NCBI GenBank assembly: GCA_029857975.1
Contig: JAOUFX010000032.1
Location: forward strand, 1-11,572
Direction: 5' to 3'
Source of the DNA: Deltaproteobacteria bacterium
GTDB lineage: Bacteria; Desulfobacterota; SM23-61
Length of the DNA: 11,572 nucleotides
The translations under genes were made by a program, and so were the position numbers. Shown one piece after another: positions 1-7,772 of the stretch. Within the stretch, counting starts at the first letter, position 1. Each line of letters starts with the position of its first letter. The notes beneath the pieces were generated by a model, which was given only the letters and a program-made list of their open reading frames with translations, was not told the DNA's origin and did not search any database.

Positions 1-795
1 TCCAATAAATTTCCTGCCCTGCGCGTAGAAGGGGAAATTAACCGGGAGGGGGTTGGGCTCTACGATAAGATGAGTGGCATCGGAGCCCATGAAGTGATCA
101 TCGAAACCCCTAACCATGAGGAAACTCTCACCCATCTCTCCCCCAAACATTTCGAGGAGGTTCTCTGGGCCTACCGGGACCGCATGCTTGACTTGCGCCG
201 GGACCTCCGCCTGCGCTATGCCATGCTATTTAAAAATCACGGTGAGGCAGCCGGAGCTACCCTCGAGCATCCCCATTCCCAGTTAATCGCCCTGCCCATC
301 GTACCCCACCTGGTTACGGAGGAGCTGACCGGAGCAAAGGATTATTACGGCTACAAAGAACGGTGCATCTTCTGCGACATCGTCCGTCAAGAAATTCAGC
401 AGGGGGAACGGGTCGTTTTAGAAAATTCGGAATTCATCGTCATCAACCCTTTCGCCTCTTTCGCCCCTTTTGAATCCTGGATCCTCCCCAAGCGGCATAA
501 CTCTTTTTTTGAAGAGAGCCAGGCCCAGGAAATCCAGTCTCTGGGGTTGATTTTTTTGGAAACCTTAAAACGCCTGGAGAAGGCCTTGAACTTTCCTCCC
601 TACAATTTTACCCTCCATACGACCCCGTTTAAGGAGAGAAATCTGGAGTATTACCATTGGCACTTTGAGATCATCCCCAAGCTCACGAAGTTCGCTGGGT
701 TCGAGTGGGGGTCCGGTTTTTTCATCAACCCAACCCCTCCCGAAGAAGCCGCTAAATTTTTAAGGGAGCTCAACGCCTCAGGAGGGGATCGATGA
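1..795 (+). CDS. galT: GalT-family hexose-1-phosphate nucleotidyltransferase, 3' part (5' end outside window)
   Basis: The reading frame is open from base 1 to the TGA at 793-795, so this is the C-terminal 264 residues of a longer protein. The first codons read NKFPAL, a stretch typical of the GalT interior, so the ATG at 70 is not the true start. GalT enzymes move a nucleotidyl group between UDP-glucose and hexose-1-phosphate through a uridylylated histidine. The HPHSQ motif at 268-282 carries that nucleophile, expected to be the second His (274-276). A CxxC pair at 364-375 and a HWHFEIIP motif near 658-681 belong to the second HIT-like half. HPHSQ replaces the HPHGQ of the E. coli enzyme. 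The CxxC half also resembles, from memory, the plant GalT-like ADP-glucose phosphorylase. With glgA overlapping by 4 bases, an ADP-glucose substrate is possible. Family is sure; substrate is not. Confidence 0.88.
   Translation, partial: SNKFPALRVEGEINREGVGLYDKMSGIGAHEVIIETPNHEETLTHLSPKHFEEVLWAYRDRMLDLRRDLRLRYAMLFKNHGEAAGATLEHPHSQLIALPIVPHLVTEELTGAKDYYGYKERCIFCDIVRQEIQQGERVVLENSEFIVINPFASFAPFESWILPKRHNSFFEESQAQEIQSLGLIFLETLKRLEKALNFPPYNFTLHTTPFKERNLEYYHWHFEIIPKLTKFAGFEWGSGFFINPTPPEEAAKFLRELNASGGDR
781..785 (+). promoter_or_regulatory. Ribosome binding site of glgA
   Basis: GGAGG lies 6 bases before the glgA ATG, inside the last codons of the galT-like gene. It supports the overlapping start at 792 and means glgA can initiate on its own as well as by coupling. 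Confidence 0.7.
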
Positions 796-2264
796 AAATT
801 CTTTTCGCCACTTCCGAAGCCGTTCCTTTTGCCAAAACTGGAGGGTTGGGAGACGTTTCCGGCACCCTGCCCAGAGTTCTGGCTCAAATGGGTCATGAAG
901 TCACCCTGATATTACCGAAATACCGCCAGATTAACGAGAAAAAGTTCCAGCTCATCAAGAAAGAGATTAAGCTGCAGGTTCCTGTCGCCCAAAAGATGGA
1001 AGAAGCCGAAGTTTATGTCGTCGAATTGGCACCGCGCTTCAACGCCCTGCTCGTTCGCCAGGATTCCTATTATCATCGGGATCAACTCTATGGAACGACC
1101 AACGGTGACTTCGAGGATAACGCCGAGCGCTTTATATTCTTCTCCCGGTCGGTCTTAGAGGCAGCCCTGGCCCTGAGACTACAGCCCGACATCATTCACT
1201 GCAACGACTGGCAAACCGGCCTGATCCCAGTATACCTCAAGACGCTCTACCGGGATCCTTCTTCGCTGGGGCAATCTGTTTCTGTTTTTACGATCCACAA
1301 TTTGGCCTACCAAGGCCTTTTCTGGCATTATGATATGCCCATGACCAACCTGGGCTGGGAGCTTTTTGTTCCTGAAGCCCTGGAATTCTACGACAAGATC
1401 AACTTTCTCAAGGGGGGAATTGTTTTTGCCGACGCCGTCACCACCGTTAGCCGCAAGTACATGGAAGAAATCCAGACCGAAGAATACGGCTGTGGTTTGG
1501 AAGGAGTCTTTCGGGACCGCCGGGAAGACCTTTATGGAATCTTGAACGGGGTGGACTACGGAGAATGGTCTCCCGCAGCGGACCCGTTCATCAAACAGAA
1601 GTACGGTCCGTCCGATTTGACCGGCAAGAGGGAGTGTAAAGCCGACCTGCAGCGGGAATTCCGGCTGCCCACCAAAGAAGACGTCCCCCTTATCGGGTCA
1701 ATTTCCCGCCTGGCCGAGCAGAAAGGTATCGACCTTATTGTCGCCAACATGGAAAAAATGATGGATCTTGGCCTGCAGTTTGTAATCCTGGGGACGGGGG
1801 AGGAGAAATACCACCTTCAATTCCAGAAATTCAGCGAGAAATACCCTCAACAGGCCGGCGTAAAAATCGGCTTTGACAACGCCTTGGCCCACAAGATTGA
1901 AGCCGGCGCGGATATGTTCATCATGCCTTCCCGCTTTGAGCCCTGCGGGTTGAACCAGATTTACAGTTTGAAATACGGCACGGTGCCCATCGTCAGGGGT
2001 ACGGGAGGGCTGGACGATACCATCCAAGACTTCACCCCCACGAACCAGGGAGGGAATGGTTTCAAGTTTGGGGATTATTCCCCTTCCTACCTCTGGGAAA
2101 CGATCAAGCGGGCCCTGCAGGTTTACCGCAACCAAGTTGCCTGGGAAAAACTGATGCTGCGGGGCATGTCCGCGGACTTTTCCTGGGAACAATCGGCCAG
2201 GGCGTACCTGAAAGTTTATCAAGAAACTTTGGCGAAGAAAAAAAACCGCAACGGAAAAGAATGA
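792..2264 (+). CDS. glgA: Glycogen synthase, ADP-glucose type (GT5)
   Basis: Transfers glucose from ADP-glucose to the non-reducing end of an alpha-1,4-glucan, in the cytosol. The 490 residues are near the usual 475-480. The N-terminal KTGGLGDV loop is at residues 15-22, with Lys15 equivalent to the ADP-glucose-binding lysine of the E. coli enzyme. HNLAYQG starts at His169. The C-terminal Rossmann half carries SRFEPCGLNQ (catalytic-site Glu383) followed by GTGGLDDT, both GT5/GT-B signatures. The start ATG overlaps the upstream stop (ATGA) and has a GGAGG site. The gene ends in the same ATGA overlap with the histidine kinase. An A8 run at 2238-2245 lies just before that junction. No glgC, glgB or glgP is visible in the window. 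Confidence 0.97.
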   Translation: MKILFATSEAVPFAKTGGLGDVSGTLPRVLAQMGHEVTLILPKYRQINEKKFQLIKKEIKLQVPVAQKMEEAEVYVVELAPRFNALLVRQDSYYHRDQLYGTTNGDFEDNAERFIFFSRSVLEAALALRLQPDIIHCNDWQTGLIPVYLKTLYRDPSSLGQSVSVFTIHNLAYQGLFWHYDMPMTNLGWELFVPEALEFYDKINFLKGGIVFADAVTTVSRKYMEEIQTEEYGCGLEGVFRDRREDLYGILNGVDYGEWSPAADPFIKQKYGPSDLTGKRECKADLQREFRLPTKEDVPLIGSISRLAEQKGIDLIVANMEKMMDLGLQFVILGTGEEKYHLQFQKFSEKYPQQAGVKIGFDNALAHKIEAGADMFIMPSRFEPCGLNQIYSLKYGTVPIVRGTGGLDDTIQDFTPTNQGGNGFKFGDYSPSYLWETIKRALQVYRNQVAWEKLMLRGMSADFSWEQSARAYLKVYQETLAKKKNRNGKE

Positions 2265-4633
2265 ATTCCCGCGAGATTTTATCCAGGGTTATCGAAATAT
2301 CGAACGCTCCCGTAGACGCCGACCAACGCCTGGGGCATCTGGTGGACTTCCTGTCTCATTCTTTCTCTGTTCCTTATTGCGCCCTTTTCATCCGGGACCC
2401 CAGGGAAGGCCGGGTTTTCTTGAAACTCTGCAGTGCCAAGCACCCGAATCTTCCCGCCGATCTCAGCTTTCCTGTAGGGGAGGAAACCTGGGAAGCTTTT
2501 CTTCTGCAAAAAAAACCGATGATCATTCCCGATGCTGCTCAGCATGCTCTATGGAGCCTTCCGCTTCCGGAAAACTTTGCTGCCTTCCGTTTTCTGGCTT
2601 TTTTCCCCGTCGCTGACGAAATTTTTCTTTACGGCGTTCTGGCCTTCCTGAAAGAACAACCCCGCCAATTCTCCGAAGAAGAGAGCCTTCTTCTCCCGGT
2701 AATCTGCCGCCAGCTGGCCGGCACCCTGCGCAGCAACCAGGTGTCCTTGCAGGCGAAAAAAAGAATCGCCCAGTTAAGCACCCTCCAGGCCATCAGCAAT
2801 GCCATCAGCTCCACCCTCGAGTTAGGAGCATTGCTCAACCTCATTACCCTGAACAGCGCCAAGGTCCTTCAGGCCGATGGCGCGATCCTGCGCCTCCTCG
2901 ACGAAGAAGGAGGGATGCTGAAAGTTGTCTCCACCTATGGCTTAAGGGATGAACCAGATGGAGACGGCCCGCCCCAACAGATTCCCCTGGGAGAAGACGT
3001 GGCCGGTGCCGTGGCCCTGACCCATGAACCCATCCTGATCTATGATGCCCAAACGTCGCCTTACTCTTTTGCGAAGCCTCTTCAAAAATTTGCCTCGGTC
3101 CTCTGTGTCCCTTTGACCTTCCGATCCAAAACGATCGGTACCCTGACCCTTTTCAGTCTCTACCACCCATGGCGCCCGGTGAAAATTTTTGATGAAGAGG
3201 ATAAAAATCTCCTCACCACTATGGCTTCTCCCATGGCCATTGCCATCGAGAACGCCATCATTTTACAGCGAGCCGAGCTTTTGGCTAGGGATAAAGAGCG
3301 CAGTGTCCGGGAGCTTTCCCTGCTTTATGAAGTTTCCCGCTCCATGCATACGACCATCAAGGCAGAGCAGTTGTTGCGCATCATTCTCATTTCCATAACC
3401 CTGGGGAATCGCCAGGGATTCGACCGGGCCGCTCTATTCCTGGTCGAAGAAAAAGAAAACGTCCTTAAAGGTATGATGGGATTGGCGGCCAGAAGCCGCG
3501 AGGAAGCTGAGCAGTGGCGGAGAAAGATCGAGGAACGTCCCGTTTTCTCTCGAGGCTGGATCGTTCCGGAGGAAATGGAGTTTAATCCCTACGATCTACA
3601 GGTTCGAGAGGCGCGGATCTCCCTCAACGAGAAACGCTCGATCCTGATCAGGACCCTGCGGGAAATGCGCTCTTTTAACATCCAGGATGCCGCCTCGGAT
3701 CCGGAGGTCAACCCCGAAATCCTGCACTGGTTCGGCAGCCGGGCCTTTGCCTGCGTCCCTCTGATTGTCAAAGAAAAAGCCATCGGGCTCATCGCCGTGG
3801 ATAATCTTTTCACCGCCCGGCCCATTACATCTGCCGACCTCGGGCTCTTCACCCTCCTGGCCAACCAAGCGGCCATGGCCATCGAAAATTCCCGCCTCTA
3901 CGGTAACCTGCAGGAGATGAACACTCAGCTTCTCCAGGCCCAAAACCGGCTCATTCAGTCCGAAAAGCTGGCCGCCCTGGGGGAGGTGGTGGCTTCGATT
4001 ACCCATGAGATCAAGAACCCTTTGGTTTCCATCGGAGGGTTTGCCCGCCGACTCGAACGAAATTTTCAGGAAAATTCTCCGGAGAAAAAATACATCCGTA
4101 TCATTCTCAAAGAAGTAAAGCGGCTCGAAAGCATCCTCAATGAGACCCTGGCCTATTCCAAAGAGCCTTCCATTCCTTCTGGCCATTACGAGCTCAATCG
4201 CATCCTGGAAGACACTTTTTCCATACTCGACGGCGAATTTCATGATCGGAACATCCGGGTCACCAAAGATCTGGCCCCCGCCCTTCCCCCCCTTTTTTGC
4301 GATCCGCAGCAGCTCAATCAGGTTTTACTCAACCTCCTGGTGAACGCCATGCAGGCGATCGGGCAGGATGGAAATCTGGCCGTGAAAACCTCCTGCCAAA
4401 AACAGGGAGAGCGAAAAGTGATTCAGGTGGAAGTCAGCGACACCGGCGGGGGAATTCCCTTGGAGGCCCTGGATAATATTTTCAACCCTTTTTTCACTAC
4501 CAAACAGGATGGTACAGGCTTAGGCCTGGCCATTGCCCATAAAATTGTTACCCAGCACCAGGGAGAAATCGAGGTGGTCAACCATCCGGGAGTTGGCGCC
4601 ACTTTCTTGATCCGCTTTCCCCTTCTCGCATGA
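2261..4633 (+). CDS. Soluble sensor histidine kinase with three GAF-like domains
   Basis: The 790-residue protein has no signal peptide or membrane segment, so it should sense something inside the cell. Three GAF-like regions lie at about residues 20-155, 183-340 and 362-550; the third contains an insert rich in charged residues. A short coiled coil (about 553-575) leads to the HisKA domain, where the H box THEIKNPL gives the phosphorylated His582. The HATPase_c domain has the N box NLLVNA (Asn695), G1 box DTGGG (727-731), F box NPFFTTK (742-748) and G2 box GTGLGLAI (751-758). All kinase boxes are intact. The C terminus lacks a receiver domain and no response regulator gene is nearby, so the partner is unknown. 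The start overlaps the glgA stop as ATGA with only a weak GGAAAAGA ahead, so translation probably depends on coupling to glgA. The ligand cannot be read from the sequence. Confidence 0.93.
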   Translation: MNSREILSRVIEISNAPVDADQRLGHLVDFLSHSFSVPYCALFIRDPREGRVFLKLCSAKHPNLPADLSFPVGEETWEAFLLQKKPMIIPDAAQHALWSLPLPENFAAFRFLAFFPVADEIFLYGVLAFLKEQPRQFSEEESLLLPVICRQLAGTLRSNQVSLQAKKRIAQLSTLQAISNAISSTLELGALLNLITLNSAKVLQADGAILRLLDEEGGMLKVVSTYGLRDEPDGDGPPQQIPLGEDVAGAVALTHEPILIYDAQTSPYSFAKPLQKFASVLCVPLTFRSKTIGTLTLFSLYHPWRPVKIFDEEDKNLLTTMASPMAIAIENAIILQRAELLARDKERSVRELSLLYEVSRSMHTTIKAEQLLRIILISITLGNRQGFDRAALFLVEEKENVLKGMMGLAARSREEAEQWRRKIEERPVFSRGWIVPEEMEFNPYDLQVREARISLNEKRSILIRTLREMRSFNIQDAASDPEVNPEILHWFGSRAFACVPLIVKEKAIGLIAVDNLFTARPITSADLGLFTLLANQAAMAIENSRLYGNLQEMNTQLLQAQNRLIQSEKLAALGEVVASITHEIKNPLVSIGGFARRLERNFQENSPEKKYIRIILKEVKRLESILNETLAYSKEPSIPSGHYELNRILEDTFSILDGEFHDRNIRVTKDLAPALPPLFCDPQQLNQVLLNLLVNAMQAIGQDGNLAVKTSCQKQGERKVIQVEVSDTGGGIPLEALDNIFNPFFTTKQDGTGLGLAIAHKIVTQHQGEIEVVNHPGVGATFLIRFPLLA

Positions 4634-4642
4634 AAATATCTA

Positions 4643-4770
4643 TTCACCGCGGAGAGCGCAGAGCACGCAGAGATAGGTCATAATGTTTTGTCTTTTTCCC
4701 TTTATTTATAATAGTTCTTGGGGGGTTTTAAATATTTTTTCTCTGCGTTCTCAGCGAACTCTGCGGTGAA
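4643..4770. repeat. Long imperfect inverted repeat, 31-bp arms around a 66-bp AT-rich loop
   Basis: The left arm (4643-4673) and the reverse complement of the right arm (4740-4770) match at 26 of 31 positions. Both begin TTCACCGC and end ACGCAGAGA, and carry CGCAGAG-like units. I know this CACCGCAGAG...CGCAGAGA type of element as a recurrent intergenic repeat in environmental bacterial genomes, but cannot count copies here. The loop (4674-4739) is AT-rich and holds a possible -10 box. A T6 run (4775-4780) follows the right arm. It occupies most of the gap between the kinase gene and priA. It could be a paired REP-like element (REPIN style), a terminator-like structure, or both. Confidence 0.85.
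4684..4712 (+). promoter_or_regulatory. Possible promoter for priA inside the repeat loop
   Basis: A perfect TATAAT is at 4707-4712. The -35 position at 17-base spacing (4684-4689, TGTTTT) matches the consensus poorly; the better-looking TTGTCT at 4688-4693 leaves only 13 bases. Transcription would begin near 4719, about 70 bases before the priA start. The sequence is AT-rich, so a chance match is possible. Confidence 0.3.
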
Positions 4771-4790
4771 ATAATTTTTTGCAATTGGAA

Positions 4791-7250
4791 ATGACCCCTG
4801 CAAAGCAATTCGTCGAAGTCGCCGTGATGCTGCCGATCCGCCGGACTTTTGTCTATGAAGTCCCGGAAGAGATGAAACCAGCAGTCGTTCCCGGGAAGGG
4901 GGTGTGGATTCCTTTCGGGCACCGTTTTCTTCCTGGATATGTGCTCGCAACGGCTCAAACGCTTCCCCCCCAAACAACCATCCTCCCCATCCACCAGGTT
5001 TTGCCGGAAGACTTTTCCCTTACGGAAAAATTGTTAACCTTTCTGCTATGGGTCTCGCGCTATTACTTCCAGCCTATAGGGGAAGTCATCAAAACCGCTT
5101 TGCCAACGGGCCTCCATCTTCACCGGCGGGAAACTTATACCATTACACCGAAGGGCCTGCAAATCCTGGAAACTCTTCCTTCCCCGTCTGCGGAAAGGAA
5201 GTTGCTGCAATCCCTGAAACGACAGGGGGAGAAAGTTTTATTTTCCCCCCTGCGCCGCCAGAAGTCCTTGGGTCCCGATCGCCGGTGGATCGAATGCCTG
5301 ATCGCCGATGGCCTTATCGAAAAAAGAGAGAAATCCTGGCAGCAGTATTCCCCAGGAAAAAAGATAAGGTTTATCCGGTTTTTATCAATAGACGAGGATG
5401 TCCCCCTCTCTCCCCGGCAAAAAGAAGCCCTGAGTTTTATCCAGGAAGCAGGAGAACTCCCCGTTTCAATTTTTAAAGAAAAATATAATAATTCATTGCC
5501 AATCTTGTCAAAATTGCAAAAAAATAATTTAATAGAAATTGTCCAGAAGGAAGAAATCCGCCAATTATCCTGGGAAGGAATAGAAGAGTGGATGGACGGC
5601 CCACCATCCTTATTGACCGCAGAGCAAAAACAGGTTATCGGAGAAATTTCTCAGGCCCTCCACTCGCAAAAATCCCATTCCTTTCTCCTGCATGGGGTCA
5701 CGGGCAGCGGCAAAACCGAAGTTTACTTACGCGTAATCGAAGAGGCCGTGTCCCAGGGGAAACAAGCTCTGCTTTTGGTCCCGGAGATTGCCCTTACTGC
5801 CCAGCTGGTGGCCTATTTCCGGTCACGCATCGAATATCCCATGGCCGTTTGGCACAGTGGGCTCACCCCGGGAGAGCGCTATCATGAATGGCGCAAAATG
5901 AAAAGAGGGTTGGTGAATTTAGTCATCGGTGCCCGCTCGGCGATTTTTGCCCCTTTGGACCGCTTGGGGATCCTCATTGTAGATGAAGAACATGATCCTT
6001 CCTACAAACAAGAAGAAAAAGTTCGGTACCATGCCCGCGACTTGGCTCTGGTTCGAGGGAAGATGGAAAAAGCAGTGGTGGTACTTGGCTCGGCCACTCC
6101 CTCTATGGAATCGTATTACAATGTCTTAGAAAAAAAATTCCGGTATCTCGCTCTTCCCCATCGTATCGACCACCGCTCCTTGCCGGAAATTCAAGTGGTG
6201 GACATGCGCCAGGAACAGGGAGAGGGGAAAGAACGGCTGATTTTTTCCCGGGCTCTGGAAGAAGCCTTGCGGCAGAACACCGAACGGGGAGAGCAAGCTC
6301 TCCTCTTTTTGAACCGGCGTGGTTTTTCCACCTTCGCCCTCTGCCGCGATTGCGGATTCGTCTACAAGTGCCCCAACTGCAGCGTTTCTTTGAATTACCA
6401 CCTTGCCGACAAGTCCTTTCATTGCCATTATTGCAACTTTTCCGTTCCCGCCCTACCCCGCTGCCCGGAGTGCGCCTCCATCCATCTCCTGCTTTTCGGG
6501 TTGGGCACCCAACGCTTGGAGGAGGAAGTCAAGAAGAAACTACCCCAGGCCCAAGTGGCCCGCATGGACCGCGACACGACGGTCCGCAAAAAATCGCACC
6601 AAAAGATTCTGAATCAGCTGCGTAAGGGTGAAGTGAACCTTTTGGTGGGAACGCAGATGATCACCAAAGGGCACGACCTCCCCCGGGTTACTCTCGTGGG
6701 GGTATTGGCCGCCGATTTGTCCTTGAACTTTCCTGATTTTCGGGCCGGGGAGCGTACCTACCAGCTGCTTACCCAGGTGGCCGGCAGGGCCGGGAGAGGA
6801 TCTTTACCGGGAAAAGTTATCATCCAGACCTATAACCCGAATCAATACAGCATCCGGTTGGCTCAGCAACAGGACTTTTTGGCCTTTTATCAACAGGAGG
6901 CCCAATACCGAAAAGAGCTGGGCTATCCTCCCTTTACCCGCTTAATCAATCTGCGGATGGAAGGAAACTCCCCAGTTCGGATCCTCCTTTTAGCCAAAGC
7001 CATGGAGCAACTGATTGCAGGAATATTACCCAAGGAAAAGAAGTTTCAAGGGCCAATTGAAGTACTGGGGCCAACCATGGCTCCTCTGGGCCGGCTCAAG
7101 GGGAAAAACCGTTACCAGATACTCTTAAAAGGAAAGAGATGGTCGGTTCTCCACGCCTTCACCGAGAAGGTTTTGGCCCAAGCGGAAAAAGAAATATCCT
7201 TCGCCGGAGTGAAATTGATAGTTGATGTAGACCCTGTGAATATGTTATAA
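4791..7250 (+). CDS. priA: Primosomal protein N' (replication restart helicase PriA)
   Basis: A 3'-to-5' superfamily 2 helicase that recognises abandoned forks and reloads the replicative helicase. Counting from ATG 4791 (819 residues), the N-terminal 3' DNA-binding domain begins VEVAVMLPIRRTFVYEVP. Winged-helix-type sequence follows to about residue 265. The Walker A GVTGSGKT has Lys308, and the DEEH box is at 398-401. The helicase lobes are interrupted by the zinc module with eight cysteines at 518, 521, 527, 530, 545, 548, 558 and 561. VAGRAGRG is the C-terminal helicase motif VI. I chose ATG 4791 because it places the N terminus like other PriA proteins. A TTG at 4779, with GGTGA ten bases ahead, is the alternative and adds four residues. 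An internal stretch (5461-5540) is unusually AT-rich. The end is 6 bases before def. Confidence 0.96.
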   Translation: MTPAKQFVEVAVMLPIRRTFVYEVPEEMKPAVVPGKGVWIPFGHRFLPGYVLATAQTLPPQTTILPIHQVLPEDFSLTEKLLTFLLWVSRYYFQPIGEVIKTALPTGLHLHRRETYTITPKGLQILETLPSPSAERKLLQSLKRQGEKVLFSPLRRQKSLGPDRRWIECLIADGLIEKREKSWQQYSPGKKIRFIRFLSIDEDVPLSPRQKEALSFIQEAGELPVSIFKEKYNNSLPILSKLQKNNLIEIVQKEEIRQLSWEGIEEWMDGPPSLLTAEQKQVIGEISQALHSQKSHSFLLHGVTGSGKTEVYLRVIEEAVSQGKQALLLVPEIALTAQLVAYFRSRIEYPMAVWHSGLTPGERYHEWRKMKRGLVNLVIGARSAIFAPLDRLGILIVDEEHDPSYKQEEKVRYHARDLALVRGKMEKAVVVLGSATPSMESYYNVLEKKFRYLALPHRIDHRSLPEIQVVDMRQEQGEGKERLIFSRALEEALRQNTERGEQALLFLNRRGFSTFALCRDCGFVYKCPNCSVSLNYHLADKSFHCHYCNFSVPALPRCPECASIHLLLFGLGTQRLEEEVKKKLPQAQVARMDRDTTVRKKSHQKILNQLRKGEVNLLVGTQMITKGHDLPRVTLVGVLAADLSLNFPDFRAGERTYQLLTQVAGRAGRGSLPGKVIIQTYNPNQYSIRLAQQQDFLAFYQQEAQYRKELGYPPFTRLINLRMEGNSPVRILLLAKAMEQLIAGILPKEKKFQGPIEVLGPTMAPLGRLKGKNRYQILLKGKRWSVLHAFTEKVLAQAEKEISFAGVKLIVDVDPVNML

Positions 7251-7256
7251 AAAGCC

Positions 7257-7772
7257 ATGGCTGTGCTCGAAATTCTGAAGTATCCCAACCCAAAACTGAA
7301 AAAAAAATCTCAACCGATTGAAAAAATTGACCCGTCCCTTCGCCAGCTGGTCCAGAACATGGCCGAAACATTGTACACCGCTCCTGGCGTAGGGCTGGCT
7401 GCGCCCCAAGTGGGAGTTCCTCTCCGCTTGGTCGTAATCGATGTAACCCCGGCGAACCAACCCAAAAACCTAATGGTCCTGATCAATCCCGAGATCGTTT
7501 CTTCCGAAGGGGAGTGCACCTGGGAAGAGGGATGTCTGAGCGTCCCGGATTTCAACGAAGAAGTGAAGCGGAAAAAAAAGGTTGTGGTTCGCTGCCGGAA
7601 CCTTGAGGGAGAAATCGTGGAGATTGAGGGCAGCGATCTGCTGGCCATAGTTCTGCAGCATGAGATTGATCATCTCGATGGGATCCTTTTTATCGATCAT
7701 CTCAGTCAACTGAAAAGAGACCTGTACAAGCGCCAATTAAAAAAGGAGAGGAAAGAAGGAAAGAAGCTTTGA
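7257..7772 (+). CDS. def: Peptide deformylase
   Basis: Removes the N-formyl group from nascent proteins, in the cytosol at the ribosome exit. The protein has 171 residues, normal for the family. All three metal-site motifs are present: motif 1 GVGLAAPQVG, motif 2 EGCLS (metal-binding Cys) and motif 3 HEIDHLDG (two metal-binding His and the catalytic Glu). It ends in a Lys-rich tail. The ATG at 7257 is 6 bases after the priA stop and has only a weak upstream purine run, so coupling to priA is likely. The stop overlaps the fmt TTG start (TTGA). A run of nine A (7299-7307) sits in codons 15-17. Confidence 0.97.
   Translation: MAVLEILKYPNPKLKKKSQPIEKIDPSLRQLVQNMAETLYTAPGVGLAAPQVGVPLRLVVIDVTPANQPKNLMVLINPEIVSSEGECTWEEGCLSVPDFNEEVKRKKKVVVRCRNLEGEIVEIEGSDLLAIVLQHEIDHLDGILFIDHLSQLKRDLYKRQLKKERKEGKKL
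7756..7760 (+). promoter_or_regulatory. Ribosome binding site that fixes the TTG start of fmt
   Basis: AAGGA lies 8 bases before the TTG at 7769, within a long AG-rich stretch at the end of def. No ATG or GTG precedes the conserved KVLFLGT segment in frame, so this site decides the start. Confidence 0.7.

Noticed and set aside
70..72. ATG at 70 as the start of the galT-like gene
   Set aside because: The frame is open to base 1 and encodes conserved GalT sequence upstream (NKFPAL), so the gene begins outside the window.
1698..2222. Minus-strand open frame opposite the C-terminal half of glgA
   Set aside because: The + strand encodes the conserved GT5 motifs here; the antisense frame shows no family signature or ribosome site.
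3596..4243. Long open frame on the minus strand opposite the histidine kinase gene (about 215 codons)
   Set aside because: It lies wholly opposite a gene with intact kinase motifs, has no recognisable domain, and its residue make-up is that of a reverse-strand shadow.
4904..5476. Second + strand open frame inside priA
   Set aside because: It is out of frame with a complete PriA, Pro/Arg/Ser-rich in the manner of frame-shifted GC-rich sequence, and without a plausible ribosome site.
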